In this document: positions 20,509 through 34,000 of the stretch, piece by piece
Layout of the letters: each line of letters opens with the position of its first letter
How positions within the stretch are numbered: position 1 is the first letter of the stretch
DNA from: Aurelia coerulea
Lineage: Eukaryota; Cnidaria; Scyphozoa; Semaeostomeae; Ulmaridae
NCBI GenBank assembly: GCA_039566865.1
Contig: CM076955.1
Coordinates: forward strand, 10,679,001-10,743,000
Reading direction: 5' to 3'
DNA length: 64,000 nt
Position numbers and translations under genes: made by a program
Notes under the pieces: model-generated
Told to the model about the DNA's origin: nothing
The model's database searches: none
What the model saw: only the letters and a program-made list of their open reading frames with translations

Positions 20509-22152
20509 ATGATGGATATGAATGAGCAGCAAGAAAGGACACAATTTGAAGGTGAACCAGAAACACGAGCAGAATCAGACAATGACAGAGAAGATAGGAT
20601 TGGAAGTGATATTGATAGTATTAGAAGATTAGAGCTTAGGGAAGATATTGTGTTGAGCGACGAAGAGACGGAACAGCTGACTACCATAAGTGCTTTTTAT
20701 AAAAATAAAGAACAACCACCAAAAGTAACATTCAAAATGGTGAATAAGAAGAACATACAAAGTGAAATAAAAAAGCTGGAAAATATCATTATAAAGGTCA
20801 TTACGCCCACCATTACCGAAACAAACAGATTTGTTATTGCATTGATATGGTATGTAGCCCATAAAATGGGCTTGAAAGAAAGAGAGCAAAGACCAAAGAA
20901 AGATTCTTGGTGGAAGAGACGTATCAACAACGATATCAAGGAATTGAGAGCAGTTATTAGTAAACTTGAGAGGAGACAGAAAAGTGAAATGCTTCGCAAT
21001 AGAGGAATGGACTATATCTATAATAAGTACAGGATTAAAGAAAAAGGTCTTAGCGTAGTGATAGAGGAATTGAAGCAAAGGGTAGTGGCGAAAGCGGCGA
21101 AGGTTAAGAGATATGAAGCCAGAAACGAACAGCAGCGTCAAAATAGACTATTTGAAGTAGATCAAGGACGGTTATATCAGGAATTAGATGGAAAAGATAG
21201 AAGTGAAAGTCTGATCCAAGATGCAGATGAAGCACGATAATTCTGGAGCTCAATATGGGAAAGCCCAGTAGAGCACAACACTCAGGCAGAATGGCTGAAG
21301 GAAATCAAAGAGGATATGACAGAATTAAACCATAAGCAAGAAGACATAGAAATTGAAGAAGGAAAGGTTAAGGAACAGTTAAAGAAGATTCCGAACTGGA
21401 AGGCCCCAGGCCCTGATGGAGTGCAGGGCTTCTGGATCAAGAACTTGAATGGACTCCACAACAGAATCGCTGAGCAGCTCAATGAAATAATTAGAACTGG
21501 TGTTGTGCCGACATGGATGACAACAGGTAGGACAGTGTTGTGTGTGAAAGATATTAGAAAAGGTAATGCTGCGGACAACTATAGACCGATATCGTGTCTA
21601 CCACTTATGTGGAAAGTGTTGACAGGGATAGCTGCAGATCAGATTTACACGTATATGGAAGAGAGAGAGTTTTTCCCAGATGAGCAAAAGGGGTGTAAAA
21701 GAAAAGCAAGGGGCACAAAAGATCAGCTACTTATCGACAAGACCATTATCAAGAATTGTAAAAGAAGACACACAAATCTCGCCATCGCATGGATTGACTA
21801 TCGTAAAGCTTACGATATGATACCACATTCGTGGATAATAGAATGTCTTAACATGATTGGAGTTGCAGAAAACCTCAAAGAGCTATTACTAAGAAGCATG
21901 CCTCGTTGGAAAACGATATTAACAGCAGGGAAAGAAGAATTAGGAAAAGTAACCATTCACAGAGGAATCTTCCAGGGTGACTGCTTGTCCCCGCTACTTT
22001 TTGTGATTTGTCTTCTACCAATGTCAATGGTGCTGAGAAAGTGTAAGGCTGGATATCAACTGGAAAAGAGAAAAACGAAAGTAAATCACCTCCTCTTCAT
22101 GGATGATTTGAAGTTATTTGCAAAGGATGAAATGAGATTGATTCACTGGTAA
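20509..22152 (+). pseudogene. Dong/R4-like LINE polyprotein: N-terminal region and RT
   Basis: Codons from ATG 20509 run to a TAA at 21238, then continue in the same frame to ~22150, so a single nonsense codon splits it. The first ~240 residues are acidic and then basic, with a Trp-rich patch (KKDSWWKRRINNDIKEL), likely nucleic-acid binding. The RT follows: [14 protein letters not shown] (motif 1), [13 protein letters not shown] (motif 2), [16 protein letters not shown] (catalytic Asp, motif A), [13 protein letters not shown] (motif B) and [10 protein letters not shown] (motif C; MDD in place of the usual ADD). A one-base shift near 22145 moves the rest to another frame. Role: target-primed reverse transcription. 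Confidence 0.8.
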
Positions 22153-22157
22153 GAACT

Positions 22158-23493
22158 GTGAGTGTTTTCAGTGAGGACATTGGTATGATGTTTGGAGTTC
22201 AGAAGTGCGGAGTGGTTGTAATGAAAAGAGGAAAAGTTCTGAATAATGATGGTGTACAACTGCCAAACGGTGAAACAATTAAAAGTGTCGGTGAAGAAGG
22301 ATATAAGTATCTTGGTATGCTGGAGATAGACGAGATTATGAATCAAACTATGAAAGAGCTTGTTCAAAAGGAATACCTTCGAAGATTAAAAAAGATACTT
22401 AAATCAAGACTGAATGGAAAGAATGTAATCATTGCAATAAATACATGGGCTGTGTCATTGCTGAGGTATGGAGCTGGTTTGATAAATTGGACCAAGAATG
22501 AACTACAACAACTTGATAGAAAAACGAGAAAGAAACTTACCATGTATGGAGCGTTCCACCCTAAAAGCAATGTGAATAGACTGTATTTAACAAGGCAGGA
22601 AGGAGGGAGGAGCTTGATTGGAGCTGAAGAGACTGTACGAAGTGAGGAGAATAGTCTTGGCTGGTATGTGATGAACAATGACCACGAAAAAATGAGATCG
22701 GTTGAAAAAGAAGGAATATTGAGATTAAATGAAATCAAAGACCCAAGAGTATGGAAACGACAGAACAAAGAACAGCATAAGAATGGGTGGGTAGATAAAC
22801 CGCTACATGGGCAAACAGCTGCTGCTACAAAAGATTTGATGGATAAAGATAAGAACTGGAATTGGTTAAAACATGCAGGATTAAAGAAAGAAACAGAGAG
22901 CACCATATTTGCAGCGCAAGAGCAAGCAGTGGGAACAAATTATGTAAAGAACATCATTTACAATGAAAATGTATCAAATGAATGCAGACTGTGTGGAGAA
23001 GCGGATGAAACAATTGCACACATTTTTCTGAGTGTCGACAGCTAGCACAAGTACAATATAAAGGCTGGAGACATGACAAGGTAGCTCAAATTGTCCACTG
23101 GAAGTTATGCCAAAAACTAGGATTAGACCATATGGAGATAGATGGTACAACCATAAAGTAGAGAGTGTGATTGTGACAGAAGACTTTAGGTTATTATGGG
23201 ATTTTCCCATACAGACAGATCATCGACTGGAGCATAACCGACCAGACATTGTGTTTGAAAACAAAAAGGATCGATCGTGTTTGCTGATTGACATATCCTG
23301 CCCCTTCGATACAAGAATTGAAAGAAAAGAAAAGGAAAAAATTGAGTTGTATCAAGACTTGAAGAGAGAGATCAAGAGGTTATGGAACATGAGGGAAGTT
23401 AAGATTGTACCAATAATCATTGGGGCTCTGGGTACCATTGGAAAGAACTTTGAGAATTTGTTGAAGAAAATTGAAGTGGAGTGCAGCACATAA
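22158..23493 (+). pseudogene. Dong/R4-like LINE polyprotein: thumb, zinc knuckle and REL endonuclease
   Basis: Continuation of the preceding RT. 22158-23042 encodes SVFSEDIGMMFGVQKC, LRYGAGLINWTKNELQQL and the knuckle start CRLCGEADETIAHIF. A slip in a T run at ~23030 shifts the frame; restored reading would place the knuckle's last Cys just after it (spacing C-x2-C-x8-H-x4-C). 23107-23493 encodes WDFPIQTDHRLEHNRPDIVF and CLLIDISCPFD, the P-D...D endonuclease motif, then VPIIIGALGTIGKNFENLL. The 3' end is followed by a ~135-bp UTR and (AAT)n. Confidence 0.8.
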
Positions 23494-23626
23494 CTTTTAC
23501 AAAAAGCGTGTCTGTTGGGAACTGCAAAGATCCTGAGAAAAGTACTGGATACCTAAGGCCAAGGGACTTGACTTGCTATCCAGCAGTTAACCGGCAGTCA
23601 ACATGAACGCCGAGTGAATATTGAAC

Positions 23627-23686
<60 letters not shown>

Positions 23687-24377
23687 GGAGAATAATAGAG
23701 GGATTGACTTAAAGGAGAAACTGAGGGATTGATAACTGCTGCACAGGATCAAAGCTTAGCAACAAGATCATACCACAATAAGATCATCAAAGACGGCACT
23801 GACCCCAAGTGTAGGATGTGCAATGAATTCGAGGAAACTATTGACCATATTGTAGCCGGTTGTCCAGTACTCGCAAAGACGGAATATAGACAGCGACATG
23901 ACAAGGCAGCAGGATACCTACATTGGAGAATATGCAAAATTACCATTTCCCAACTGCAGATAAGTGGTATGAGCACAAACCTGAGAAAGTGACTGAAAAT
24001 GAAGCTGCCACCGTACTATGGGACATGCCTGTAAGCACAGACAAAGAGATAAAAGCTAATAGACCTGACATAATTATCAAAGACAAGAAAGAAAAGAAAT
24101 GCATTATGATTGACATGAGTATACCATCTGAAAGAAATGTATCGATTAAAGAAGTAGAGAAGCTGTCCAAGTATAAAGATCTTGAAATTGAAGTAACAAA
24201 AATGTAGGAAATGAAAACATCGACAGTTCCAATTGTAGTGGGAGCACTGGGACTCATCAAGAAAGGCCTTGAGAAGTACGTCAGTCAAATTCCTGGCCAC
24301 ATACGGATTGAAGAATTGCAGAAGATTGCTCTCCTCGGAAGCGCCCACATCCTGAGAAGAACGTTGTCCATCAAGTG
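23687..24377 (+). pseudogene. Dong/R4-like LINE endonuclease region, second truncated copy
   Basis: Begins right after the (AAT)n at 23686, so it is 5'-truncated at the microsatellite. It contains a zinc knuckle CRMCNEFEETIDHIVAGC, a frameshift near 23930, then DKWYEHKPEKV, NRPDIIIKDK and CIMIDMSIPSE. A TAG at ~24206 interrupts before VPIVVGALGLIKKGLEKYV and a stop at ~24377. A short UTR leads to AAT repeats at 24456-24468. Confidence 0.75.
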
Positions 24378-24468
24378 AACACTGCTGTTGCCTTAGGGAC
24401 ATGGACTGACCTCGGCACAGTGGCGAGAACTGTACTGCATTAAAAGCAAAGAACAAATAATAATAATA

Positions 24469-24578
24469 GAAATATCATCTTGAAAATAGAAATATCAAGA
24501 ATGTGGGGATGCTTAGCAGCAAAAGTTAAAGTTGTACCCATTGTTATTGGAGCATTAGGATCAATTCCAAAGAAGCTA
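24469..24578 (+). pseudogene. LINE C-terminal scrap cut by a MITE
   Basis: ILKIEISRMWG and KVVPIVIGALGSIPKKL identify the end of another Dong/R4-like polyprotein. The reading stops at the TA-flanked element at 24579. On its far side (25732-25779) the sequence resumes with a 3' UTR like that at 40083-40131, but roughly 150 bp of coding/UTR expected between are missing. Confidence 0.65.
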
Positions 24579-25729
24579 GACTTGCTCCAAGTCTCGTTCG
24601 TTATCGTATTCGGGCCCACTCGGTTCGGTTGGTCAGCAAGTGAGCGGCGAAAGTGGAGCGAGCGAAGCGAGCGGAACGGGCAGCGAACGAGACTTGTTAA
24701 AGGTGGATGCTCATGAATAATTAATGAGATTCTTGACGTAACCAAGGCTGATTGAATTGCGAAGAGCGTCAGGGGGTTGCACTAGCCAACAATTGTTGCG
24801 AGAGTTTTCTTATTGAAATCATGACATTCTGTTATTCAATGAAAATATGAATTACAATTGAACGAATGACGTAGTTTAGTTTAAATTCAAAGGGGATTAC
24901 TTGCATATTATAAAAGGCTATTGAATATTCAGACTGTCAATTGTGGAAGGAAGCTTTTTTCAAACTATGTTTACAGTTTGCACGAACGAAGTTTTAGTGA
25001 TCATTTTATTTCAATGAATACAACTCACCTAAAGACCATATCAAAACGGACAGAAACATGAGTTTTACAAAATCCTTAGAGAATACCTACAGGTTCAAAT
25101 GAGAATAAACAACAATTTGAAGCCACAAAACAACCGGGTACAAGTTTGAGCCTATTAAAAAAGAGAAAGTTCAAGAACATTATTTAGTGTAGTGAAACTG
25201 AGAAGTTGACAGTTCAGACGCTTGTGGTCTTTCAAATTTGCATTGCTTAGGACAATTTAGATCTCTGGGATGTTAAACGACAGACTTTCCTGAAGCAGCT
25301 AGTTGCAATGCATCACAACGTCCTTTCCTTGTAACAAGCCAAGCTCTTCGATGTTCATGACTTATTTCGCAACTTCTATGGACTTCTTGTGGATAGAAAT
25401 TACAATGTTCTGAAGATTGGCCCAAGAATCCGCTTCGCCTCCCTTTTCACGCCAAAGTATCCCCTCTGTCCAAAATAGCTCTCTCTCCCACGATCGATTT
25501 CCTTTTGTCTTCTGACATCTTTGATTGGCTAGATATAACTTCAGAAGCTGCCGCAGCGGTCAAAATCTTGACCGCTACCAATTAAAAATCTCATTAATTA
25601 TTCATGAGCACCCACCTTTCACAAGTCTCGTTCGCTGCCTGTTCCGCTCGCTTCGCTCGCTGCACTTTCGCCGCTCACTGCCAACCGAGTAGGCCCGAAT
25701 ACGATAACGAACGAGACTTGGAGCAAGTC
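24579..25729. mobile_element. 1.15-kb TA-flanked element with ~155-bp GC-rich TIRs
   Basis: Inverted ends start GACTTGCTCCAAGTCTCG and extend about 155 bp, including GAGCGAAGCGAGCGG and CTCATGAATAATTAATGAG, bordered by TA (24577-24578 and 25730-25731). The core (24735-25555) has no credible coding frame. The GC-rich, palindromic arms contrast with the AT-rich surroundings. Non-autonomous DNA transposon; superfamily unknown. Confidence 0.8.
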
Positions 25730-25779
25730 TACGGCCAAAGAAAAAGCAACAAGTATGAACTGTGACATTTAGCACCACG

Positions 25780-25854
<75 letters not shown>
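25780..25854. repeat. (AAT)n microsatellite between LINE copies
   Basis: About 25 uninterrupted AAT units. It follows one LINE 3' UTR and directly precedes a 5'-truncated LINE copy, as at 20356-20414, 23628-23686, 42386-42452 and 43460-43491. Confidence 0.9.
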
Positions 25855-25856
<2 letters not shown>

Positions 25857-26748
25857 AAGGAATCATCACAAAAGAAAAGATCAGTATCAAACAAGGGATA
25901 TTCCAGGGCGATTCTCTCTCACCTTTACTTTTCTGCTTGGCATTAGTGCCATTAACATCAGATATTAATGCCAGTGGGTATGGATACAAGATGAACAGAA
26001 ACAGTGTGCCAATCAGTAACCTGTTTTATATGGACGATCGTCCAATGATGATCAACAGCAAGGAGAGCTACGGATTGTAAAGCAGTTTAGTGATGACATC
26101 AAAACGAGTTTTGGTTTAGATAAATGTGCAAAGGCATCGTTCAAAAAGGGTAAACTGATTGCCACGGGCAATATTGAGCTGGATAAAGAAACAACTATCA
26201 ATGAGTTAGATCAAGATAGGGGATACAGATACCTTGGAGTAGATGAAAGTGATGGTATTCAACATACTAAAATGAAGGAGAAGATCAGGAAAGAGTATTA
26301 CAGAAGAGTACGACTAATAGTGAGATCAGAACTCAATGGAAGAAACAAAATTGAAGCGATAAACAGCTTGGCGATACCTACTGTGCAATATAGTTTTGGG
26401 ATAATCGATTGGAAATACTCTGAGCTAAAAAAAGCTTGATTCAAAGACAAGGAAGATCTTGACAATGCATGGAATGTTACACCCAAAATCTGATGTCGAC
26501 CGAATTTACATACCCAGAAAAGAAGGAGGCAGAGGATTGATAGAAATAGAGACTGCATTTAAAGTGGCAATAGTAGAGCTTAATCATTATCTTGAAAACA
26601 AGAGCACTTTGTCAAGCAATATGATTATTATGCATGAGAAGACGAAGCCAAAGTACTCAATCAATAAAATAGCCAAAAATATCGAAAAGGAAATGGCAGA
26701 TTTGAATTTCGCACCGAAACCAGACAAACCAACGGCAGAAAACGCAAA
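25855..26748 (+). pseudogene. Dong/R4-like LINE RT region, interrupted copy (5' piece)
   Basis: 5'-truncated at the microsatellite, inside the RT: ISIKQGIFQGDSLSPLLF (motif B), LFYMDD (motif C region), then after a frameshift QFSDDIKTSFGLDKCAKASF, GYRYLGVDESDG and LNGRNKIEAINSLAIPTVQY. A stop near 26420 and another frame change precede LHPKSDVDRIYIPRKEGG. The copy is cut at 26749 by a TA-flanked MITE and again at 27395 by T2; its endonuclease region resumes at 39656. Confidence 0.8.
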
Positions 26749-26750
26749 TA

Positions 26751-27368
26751 CCGGGTGACCCAGAAAAAAGTGACCCAACGCAATCTGTTGTAGAAAAAAC
26801 AGTAAGTAGCAGAATGAAATATTTCAAACGTTGTTCTGTTGCTAAAAGACCAGTCTACATTATGAGTATTTTTCGCAATTTTTTTGGGCTCGGGAAAGTT
26901 CTCGAATTACAGATTTTGAGGAAAAGGGCAGGCTTGAAATTCTCAAAACGTCCTCAAAAACAGGGGATCGATTTAAAGCCATTTCAGATCTTCAAAACAA
27001 CGAGGAGCGTGCTTCATTCTGCCTGAAAATATTTTCAAGTACATAGGGACTATAAACTTGCTCTGAAGACTTCCGACTGGGTTACCTATTCCCAGGTTGA
27101 AATGAAACACGCTCCTCGTTGTTTTGAAGATTTGAAATGGCTGTAAATCGATCCCCTGTTTTTGACGACTTTTTGAGGATTTCAGGCATGCTCTTTTCCT
27201 CGAAATCCTTAATTTTGGAAATTTACCGTGCCGAAAAAAATTGCGAAAAATACTCATAGCATAGGCTGGCCTTTTAGCGACAGAACAACGTTTGGAGCAT
27301 TTCAATCGGCCACTTACTTAATTTTCTGTAACAGATTGAGTTGGGTCACTTTTTTCTGGGTCACCCGG
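26751..27368. mobile_element. TA-flanked foldback MITE (CCGGGTGACCC ends)
   Basis: Inverted ends CCGGGTGACCCAGAAAAAAG then TGACCCAAC, bordered by TA (26749-26750 and 27369-27370). The arms match for ~260 bp, for example around AAACGTTGTTCTGT and GGGGATCGATTTA. Non-coding; inserted in a LINE coding region. Confidence 0.85.
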
Positions 27369-27395
27369 TATAAAGCACCAAGCAGACACAGTAGC

Positions 27396-28017
27396 TATGG
27401 GGTGCCGAACACGTCAAAAATACTTCATTCAATATACTATGTACTTCCTCCCATAGAAATTTATGATGTACATCTTTGATGTGTAAAATAAGAAATGACT
27501 TACACTTACCTTCAAATTTACAAAATATTTGCATGCGTTCCTTCACAATAATAGGATAGACCATGCATTTATCATCTTGAAAAATTTGTCATGATACTTG
27601 CTTTCAAATTTACAAAATATTTGTATACACTTCCTTCACAATAATAGATAAACCATGTACTTATAACCGGCAAAAATTTTCATGATACTTTTTTTCAAAT
27701 TCGCAAAAGTTATGGCCTCTATAATCGATATGCAAAGTAGATTCATAACATGTACTTGCTCCCAGAATTTATGCAAACTGTGTACTTGGTCGATCGGAGA
27801 ATAAATTTATAGAAGTTACTTTCTCTAATTCAAAATTTTTTCACTGTGCACACTCTAGTCAATCAGAAATTATTTATGACAGCAAGTACCCAGTTTTATT
27901 TTTTCACCAACGCGCATCAAGTATTTTATGGCGCAACTGTCAATCAATCAATCAATGCCAAACTGTCATGAAGACAAGGGAATCTCCTTCGATCAGAGGC
28001 CAGCCTCAATTCCAAAA
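27396..28017 (+). repeat. T2 left terminal inverted repeat
   Basis: Matches the reverse complement of 39010-39655. It contains an internal near-duplication (CTTTCAAATTTACAAAATAT near 27510 and 27600) and a short CAAT-repeat run at 27944-27957 that is longer in the other arm. The HECT gene's first ATG follows ~48 bp inside. Confidence 0.85.
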
Positions 28018-28064
28018 CGGAAGGTTTTTGGCGCGTATCGCGCTCTTCTCATTCTGCAACGAAG

Positions 28065-31000
28065 ATGGCCAACCAGCAAACAAACTTGGTTGGCCGGCTT
28101 ACAGAACTTGTGGAGGCCTTGCAGAGAAATGTGGCACCTCCAGTCTTGGAACAAAGTCTTCAGGGACTGTTTCCCTCAATTGGCAGGAGCCAAGAAGTGA
28201 ATGTGGCACCTCCAGTCTTTGTCAATAGGCCCACCGCTGATGGGGTTGGCTACGTTGCACAGCAGTCAACGATGGGAGCGACAACCGGGATTCGATCTTT
28301 TAAACCAGGTAAGAAATGTTGATTCTATACTCAATATTAAGTGGAACAATGACATTTCATCCAAATCTATATCTGTGAGAATCTGTTTCTTTCTTTTGTG
28401 GGAAATTAGGCCATCTATCAATTCTCGTTTGGTATAAAATATAACCACATTTTCTATTCAATAGCATTAATTGTTGATGGCTTCATGTACCGAGCAATTT
28501 TCTGCAATTTTTGGATTTTTGGATCATTGGATAGCACACACATATACCTACAATTTCTTATAATTTCAAGGAATGTTTGCTTTTTTCAGTGAATTATAAG
28601 TAATTTAAAGCAACTTTATATTTTCAGCTAGGAAAATCCTGGTTTACTTGAGGAGGAATATTTGAGATCTGCGTCCAGGGTGAATCTCTCTGAGTGTTCT
28701 GCACCAATTATTTCTTGGTAAACTGATTTTGTGCGCCAGTGGGGGCCAAAGAAAATTGATCTCTATTGTTTAATACAACGAAAAATTGAATTGCCCATTG
28801 TTTAGGCCTCTTTCTGCACCAAAAATGTGCTCCAAAAACCAGATGAGTTCATTCTCTGCGGCGAAGATTTCCTGAAAATAGGTCCTCATATTCACCTTGA
28901 ATCTGCGTGAGTGGTTACTGAAGGGGCACAGTAACCTAAAAGATGATTTGAAGCGAAAATTTTTATTGATGCAAATTAATATGACTGTTGCAGGCCTTAC
29001 AGGGAATATTTTGGTAGGAGTGTGGCAAATCGCACTTCTAGTGTCATCAGCTGGTACTTGAAAACGAAATGAAATATCAAAGAAATCTAAACAGGATCCT
29101 TCATCATTCGACAGTGACATTCATTTGCATCAATAGAAAATTTTCACTTCAGGTCAGGTCACCTTAAACTAAACAGGAAACTGAATTGTAAAGTATATAT
29201 GTACAGTAGACCACATTAAAATTTCAAGTATTTTAGGAATTCATAGAGACATTCATACATGACTTTTTCAGCAATTTTTGCTAAAGGGCTTTAACAGAAT
29301 TTTAATAGAAGTTTTAAAGAATATTTAATAGAATTTTAATGAATAACGTAGATTGATTGCTTCTTTGTAATTGTTGCATGAAAAAGCTTGTCAAGCCTTC
29401 CTTCCTTTTTCAGGAATGACCTATCATGGACAGCGGAAGAGGAAGCATGTTTCAAAACAAAAAGGGGAGATGTATGAGGAGAAAAGAGATGATGTCTCTA
29501 AGGCAATGCTTAAGGACACAGTCTAGTTACCAAGTCCTAAGGCTTGCAAAGTTCCGAGGGGAAACGCCAGAGAGGAACTTTCGTCAAATGGGTTTGTGTC
29601 CTTTGCCGTTCCTTTCAGCACTGGCATGTCTGAGCAGCAAGTCATTCAAACAGTTCTAGCAAAATTTTCCAGCAAATTCTTACTGTGTAATAATCCTTCT
29701 TTTGACTTCATGAAAGCAATTAATGACAAACTTATTAAGCAAAACACAAAGACATGAGATGGAAAGGTTGTAAAGCACATAACAGGGACTATTCCCCTAT
29801 ACATCTGCTCAAAAGAATTCATTCCCTAACACTCCCAAGTGGCGGTATCAGATTCAGATTCAGAAAATGAATGCATGGCTGCAGAAACTACACGTTGCAT
29901 ACAAAGATTTTTCACAGTTTCTAAAGAGCCTACCAAAGAGAGTAGCACCCATAGCTCTCTGGAGGAATCCGTTAAGTTACCTTCAACCAGTGATCCACAG
30001 GCATGTAGTTCTAATCAAAAGCAATGCCCACTGTGCAATAAATATTTTCATAAAGATGTTATTAATCAGCATGCAAACATTTGTGCTGATACAAGGAGTG
30101 AAATTGCATATGAAAATTTGATCTCAGATATTGCAGATGAGGAGTGGGATTTGGAATTATTACCAGCCAGGGATGAAGAACCACGTAACAGTTACGAGCA
30201 GTCTTCGTCTTCATCTTCTGCAAATTTAAAAACTGTTTTAACAGAGCTTGCATCACACATCGATGAAGAAATAAAAGAAAACAGGATTGACATAAGAAGG
30301 AAAATGGCATGGAAAGATTTCTGTGCAATTAGGAGAAGGAAAGTGCCAAACTTTAGGGCAAGATTCAAGATTATATTCATTGGTGAACCAGCTGTTGACA
30401 CAGGAGGACCAAAGAGGGAGTTTTTTACAAGTATGTGTAATAAGCATCAAGAATTTTACGCTGTAACTTCCCTTTGTGGAGCAATACTGTATGCATGTAC
30501 CACCACCAAATGTGGGTCTCAAAATGTAACTGTTCCAATAGAAATTGGTTGGTTTTTTAATTATGAAAATCGACCAAAGAATCTTAAAAAATTTCTTCCT
30601 TAATGAAAAGGTCCAAATACAAGTACTGGATGTAAAATGGCTCAGTTTTTTATCTTCACAGAATATCTGGTTTTTGGCCTGGGATTGGGGTATACTTTTA
30701 CTGGAAAATTTATGTGATTGGGGTACACTTTCACTTGGAATTTTCTGGGATTTGGGTTGACTGTTATACAAAAAATTCTGGTAATGGGTGTTTAATGTCC
30801 CCATTGATTCAGATTTGTTCTGCTTGTGACCATATACTGAGAGGATAATCATCCTTTCTTTTGCCTTGAAATTGAATGCCACCTTAAAGTTGAATCGTTT
30901 TTGTCTCGGTTTTTGTTACTCCTTCAAAATTCTGGGATTGGGTTTAAATCTCTGACGTATATTCGGGGATAGGGTATCAATATCTGACCACAATTCTGGG

Positions 31001-34000
31001 ATTGAGACATAAAATAAATCCTGGTGGCGCATACCCTTATATGAATGTTAGTGAAGTACCCCCCCCCCCCCAGGTAGTTGTGTTGAACTTTTATCACAGT
31101 TTCAGTTGAGTTTCATCTCATTCAATAATCTCCCTAAATACAATAACACATTAACAAATACAATGCAACATTCTAAATACATGTACATTACATAATTCGA
31201 AATTCATGACACATGTGTCTCATACACGTCTGATTTTTCACTTGACACTTCTGATTTTTCCCATACCATGTAGTTGCAATTGAACAAATGACTGCAGCAC
31301 TCTTTTATGAAAATTCAGATGGTAGTCATGGTATATCAAACAATTGTATGGCAATGGTATCACAAGAATACAAGTTTGCCGGCGAATTAATGGCAATGTC
31401 CCTTATCCATGGAGGGCCTGCACCGAATATTATGGAAGAGTGACTGTATGATTTCATGATTTCAGAAACAATTCCCAAAGCTCTTCCAGCAAATAATTCC
31501 TGGCAAGAACTCTTGGATAAGGCAAGACTCGCATGTACTGTAAAAGGCGGCTGTTTTGCAGTGCAGGCACATTATGCGCACATTATTACCATACTGTATT
31601 CTCAGGGATGTTAAGAATTTTTAAGGAATGTTCAAGAATTCTTCACATGCTGATAAGAATTCCTTCAAAAGTCGTATTGGAAAACTGTAAATGATTGAAA
31701 AGAGTTTGTTAGAAATGAAACTATTCACAAGAATTCTTTAAGTATTATTGAGAATTCTTAGGAAAGAAAACCCTGATGATGTGTGCAAAACCTGTATCTG
31801 GAAAATCTTAGAAAGTATTTGGGGAAGAGCTCTTCATTTAATCAAATGAATTGATGGGAATGCAAAATTTGGCGGAAAGTGATATTAACCCCTGCTGCCA
31901 ATGGTCAATACTGGATTTGGGTTTCTAAGTCAGTTTAGGCCAACTATCAACATGAGGGGTTGGATCTACTGTACTGTACTCTTGAAATAGTGATTCAATC
32001 ACTGTATTTTACAAGTCCACTTACTCACGGCCTTCGCGTTCAGAAATTAAGGCTTGCGACCAAAAACTTGCATGAACTGTATGGGGGGCGCAAAAAGAAA
32101 TAGCAAACGGCAACAAAGGTATCTGTCATATTTCTCGAGAACTAATGGGCAATCCCCTCCCCAAATTTTGCTTAAACTCCTAGATATTACCATTCTCAAA
32201 CACGTAATCACATTACAGTAAGTTGAGCCAATTATTAGATTAAGGGAAGCGATTTACAGTTTATTAATGTCAAAAGTTCCTTGTATTTTCAGATATCATC
32301 ATCAACCACCGATGAAGAGATTTCTGCTGCTCTTGTCATGGAAGGCTGTGATGATGTTCTCTCTCTCATTGGCTACAGAGGCATAGCACAAAGAGAAAAA
32401 ATTTCAAGTAAAAATGCAATTTTGAGGTTAGCATCATTTACCAATCTTGTTAAGCATTATGTTTAATTGTAGAGAATTGTTCCTCAAAATACTGTAGGTT
32501 TGTTTCTATACATTTTAGAAGTACTTTTCAAAACTAATTTTCTCTATGTATCAGGAAGGGACATGGTAGACTTATGACAATGAGTCTCTTGTATCCCTGT
32601 TGTACCTTGCTCAACAGGGACTCATAATGAATCAGTTAAAAACCTGAACTTGTAATATGCATTCATCAGTTGAATTATGATGGAATCAGCAGTTGTTCGA
32701 TCAAATCAAAAGTTGCATCATATTTGCCGTCACCATACAGTAGTAATTCATAAATCTCGCAATCTGATTGCTATTCTAGGAACCCCAGAGTATAGGCCTA
32801 AATAGGGTCAGCTTTTTCAGAGTACTAATACGAGTCTCCGTTGACTGAAGCGCCATCTTGAAGTCAAAGAGCACAGGCAAACAAGAGACTCATAATCATA
32901 AGTTTAGGGACATGGTGGAGCATGCTTTACTAATTGCTACTTTTGGTGTAATTGTTCAAGGTTTTGAATTTACAAAGTGTAAATTTACTGGAAAATGCAG
33001 TTTGACTTGTTGTTCGTTGACCAGAGGAACTTATTGCAGAAACAACAAAACCAAACAATCTGTATAATTAAAGGGAATCAACAGAGTTCAAAGTTGGCCC
33101 GGGCCAAGTTAAAAATATAATCTATTGTATTTGATAACTTTGACACCTGCTGTGTCATTGTGTGGCGGAAGAAACCATGGGTTCGTGGGCGTTTCTTCAG
33201 ACTATTTATAGAAGCTTGTCGATATAGTTATGTCTATTCCCTTTAAACATGAAAACAACACCTAGCAAATGTAAGTGACAGTTTTTTGGGTAAGGCATAA
33301 AACTTAATCTCGTGATATAACTTTGCAGGTCAATCTGCCACAAAGCTGTTATCGAGCCTGTCTTACCAATGATAATGCAAATGAGGGAAGGACTGGAGAC
33401 TTTAGGTGTCCTTGCCAAGGCAAGAGGTCATCCAGATATCTTCAGACCTGTATTTACTCCAAGTAACTGTGAGCAAATGAAGATCATCTCTGATTCCTTT
33501 CTTGATGCTGTATCTGTGAACTATAGTGCGGATGGTAGCAACCACAAGGAAATGGAAATAAACACTTAAAAATATTGCACAGATGTAATCTTGGCTCTAG
33601 ATGATGCAGGTATGTAGAAAGATGGTGAGTTATCCATCATTACCATTACTAAACATTTCATTTCGTGAAGATAGTGCTGTGAGGAAGTTTCTACCAAAGA
33701 ATGAAGGAAAACAAATTTTCACTTAACAACATCAAACCGTTTACTGTATCTCTCTTCAAAATAATAGCATGCTTCTGATGCATTGGGCATTTAGTAGATC
33801 ACCTTGGAACCCTTCTCTATCAAAGATATCCTTGAAAAACAAAACTGAAAATTTACTTATTGAACAAGGTAATGAAATGTAACCAATGAATGTGAGCAAT
33901 TTTAACCCTTGCACATTCTCTTTTACTGTACTGTATATTCTATGAAAAGCAAATGCAGAAATTCATCTAAATGCATCTTATAATATCTTAGGACAGGGGG

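Larger units (their letters stand above)
20356..23686 (+). mobile_element. Dong/R4-like LINE, nearly full length, in (AAT)n
   Basis: About 3.2 kb of LINE sequence lies between AAT tracts at 20356-20414 and 23628-23686. It encodes RT, zinc knuckle and restriction-enzyme-like endonuclease in one original frame that is now broken by one stop and two frameshifts. Insertion into TAA/AAT microsatellites is known for Dong elements of the R4 clade; assignment to that clade here is inference from the target and domain order. Confidence 0.75.

Noticed and set aside
20352..20687. Tyr/Ile-rich open frames
   Set aside because: They are translations of (AAT)n/(ATT)n microsatellites, as are the Asn- and Ile-runs at 25729-25989 and 42321-42663.
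30253..30882. 209-codon minus-strand frame
   Set aside because: It overlaps the HECT exon antisense; the HECT reading has clear domain motifs and this one has none.
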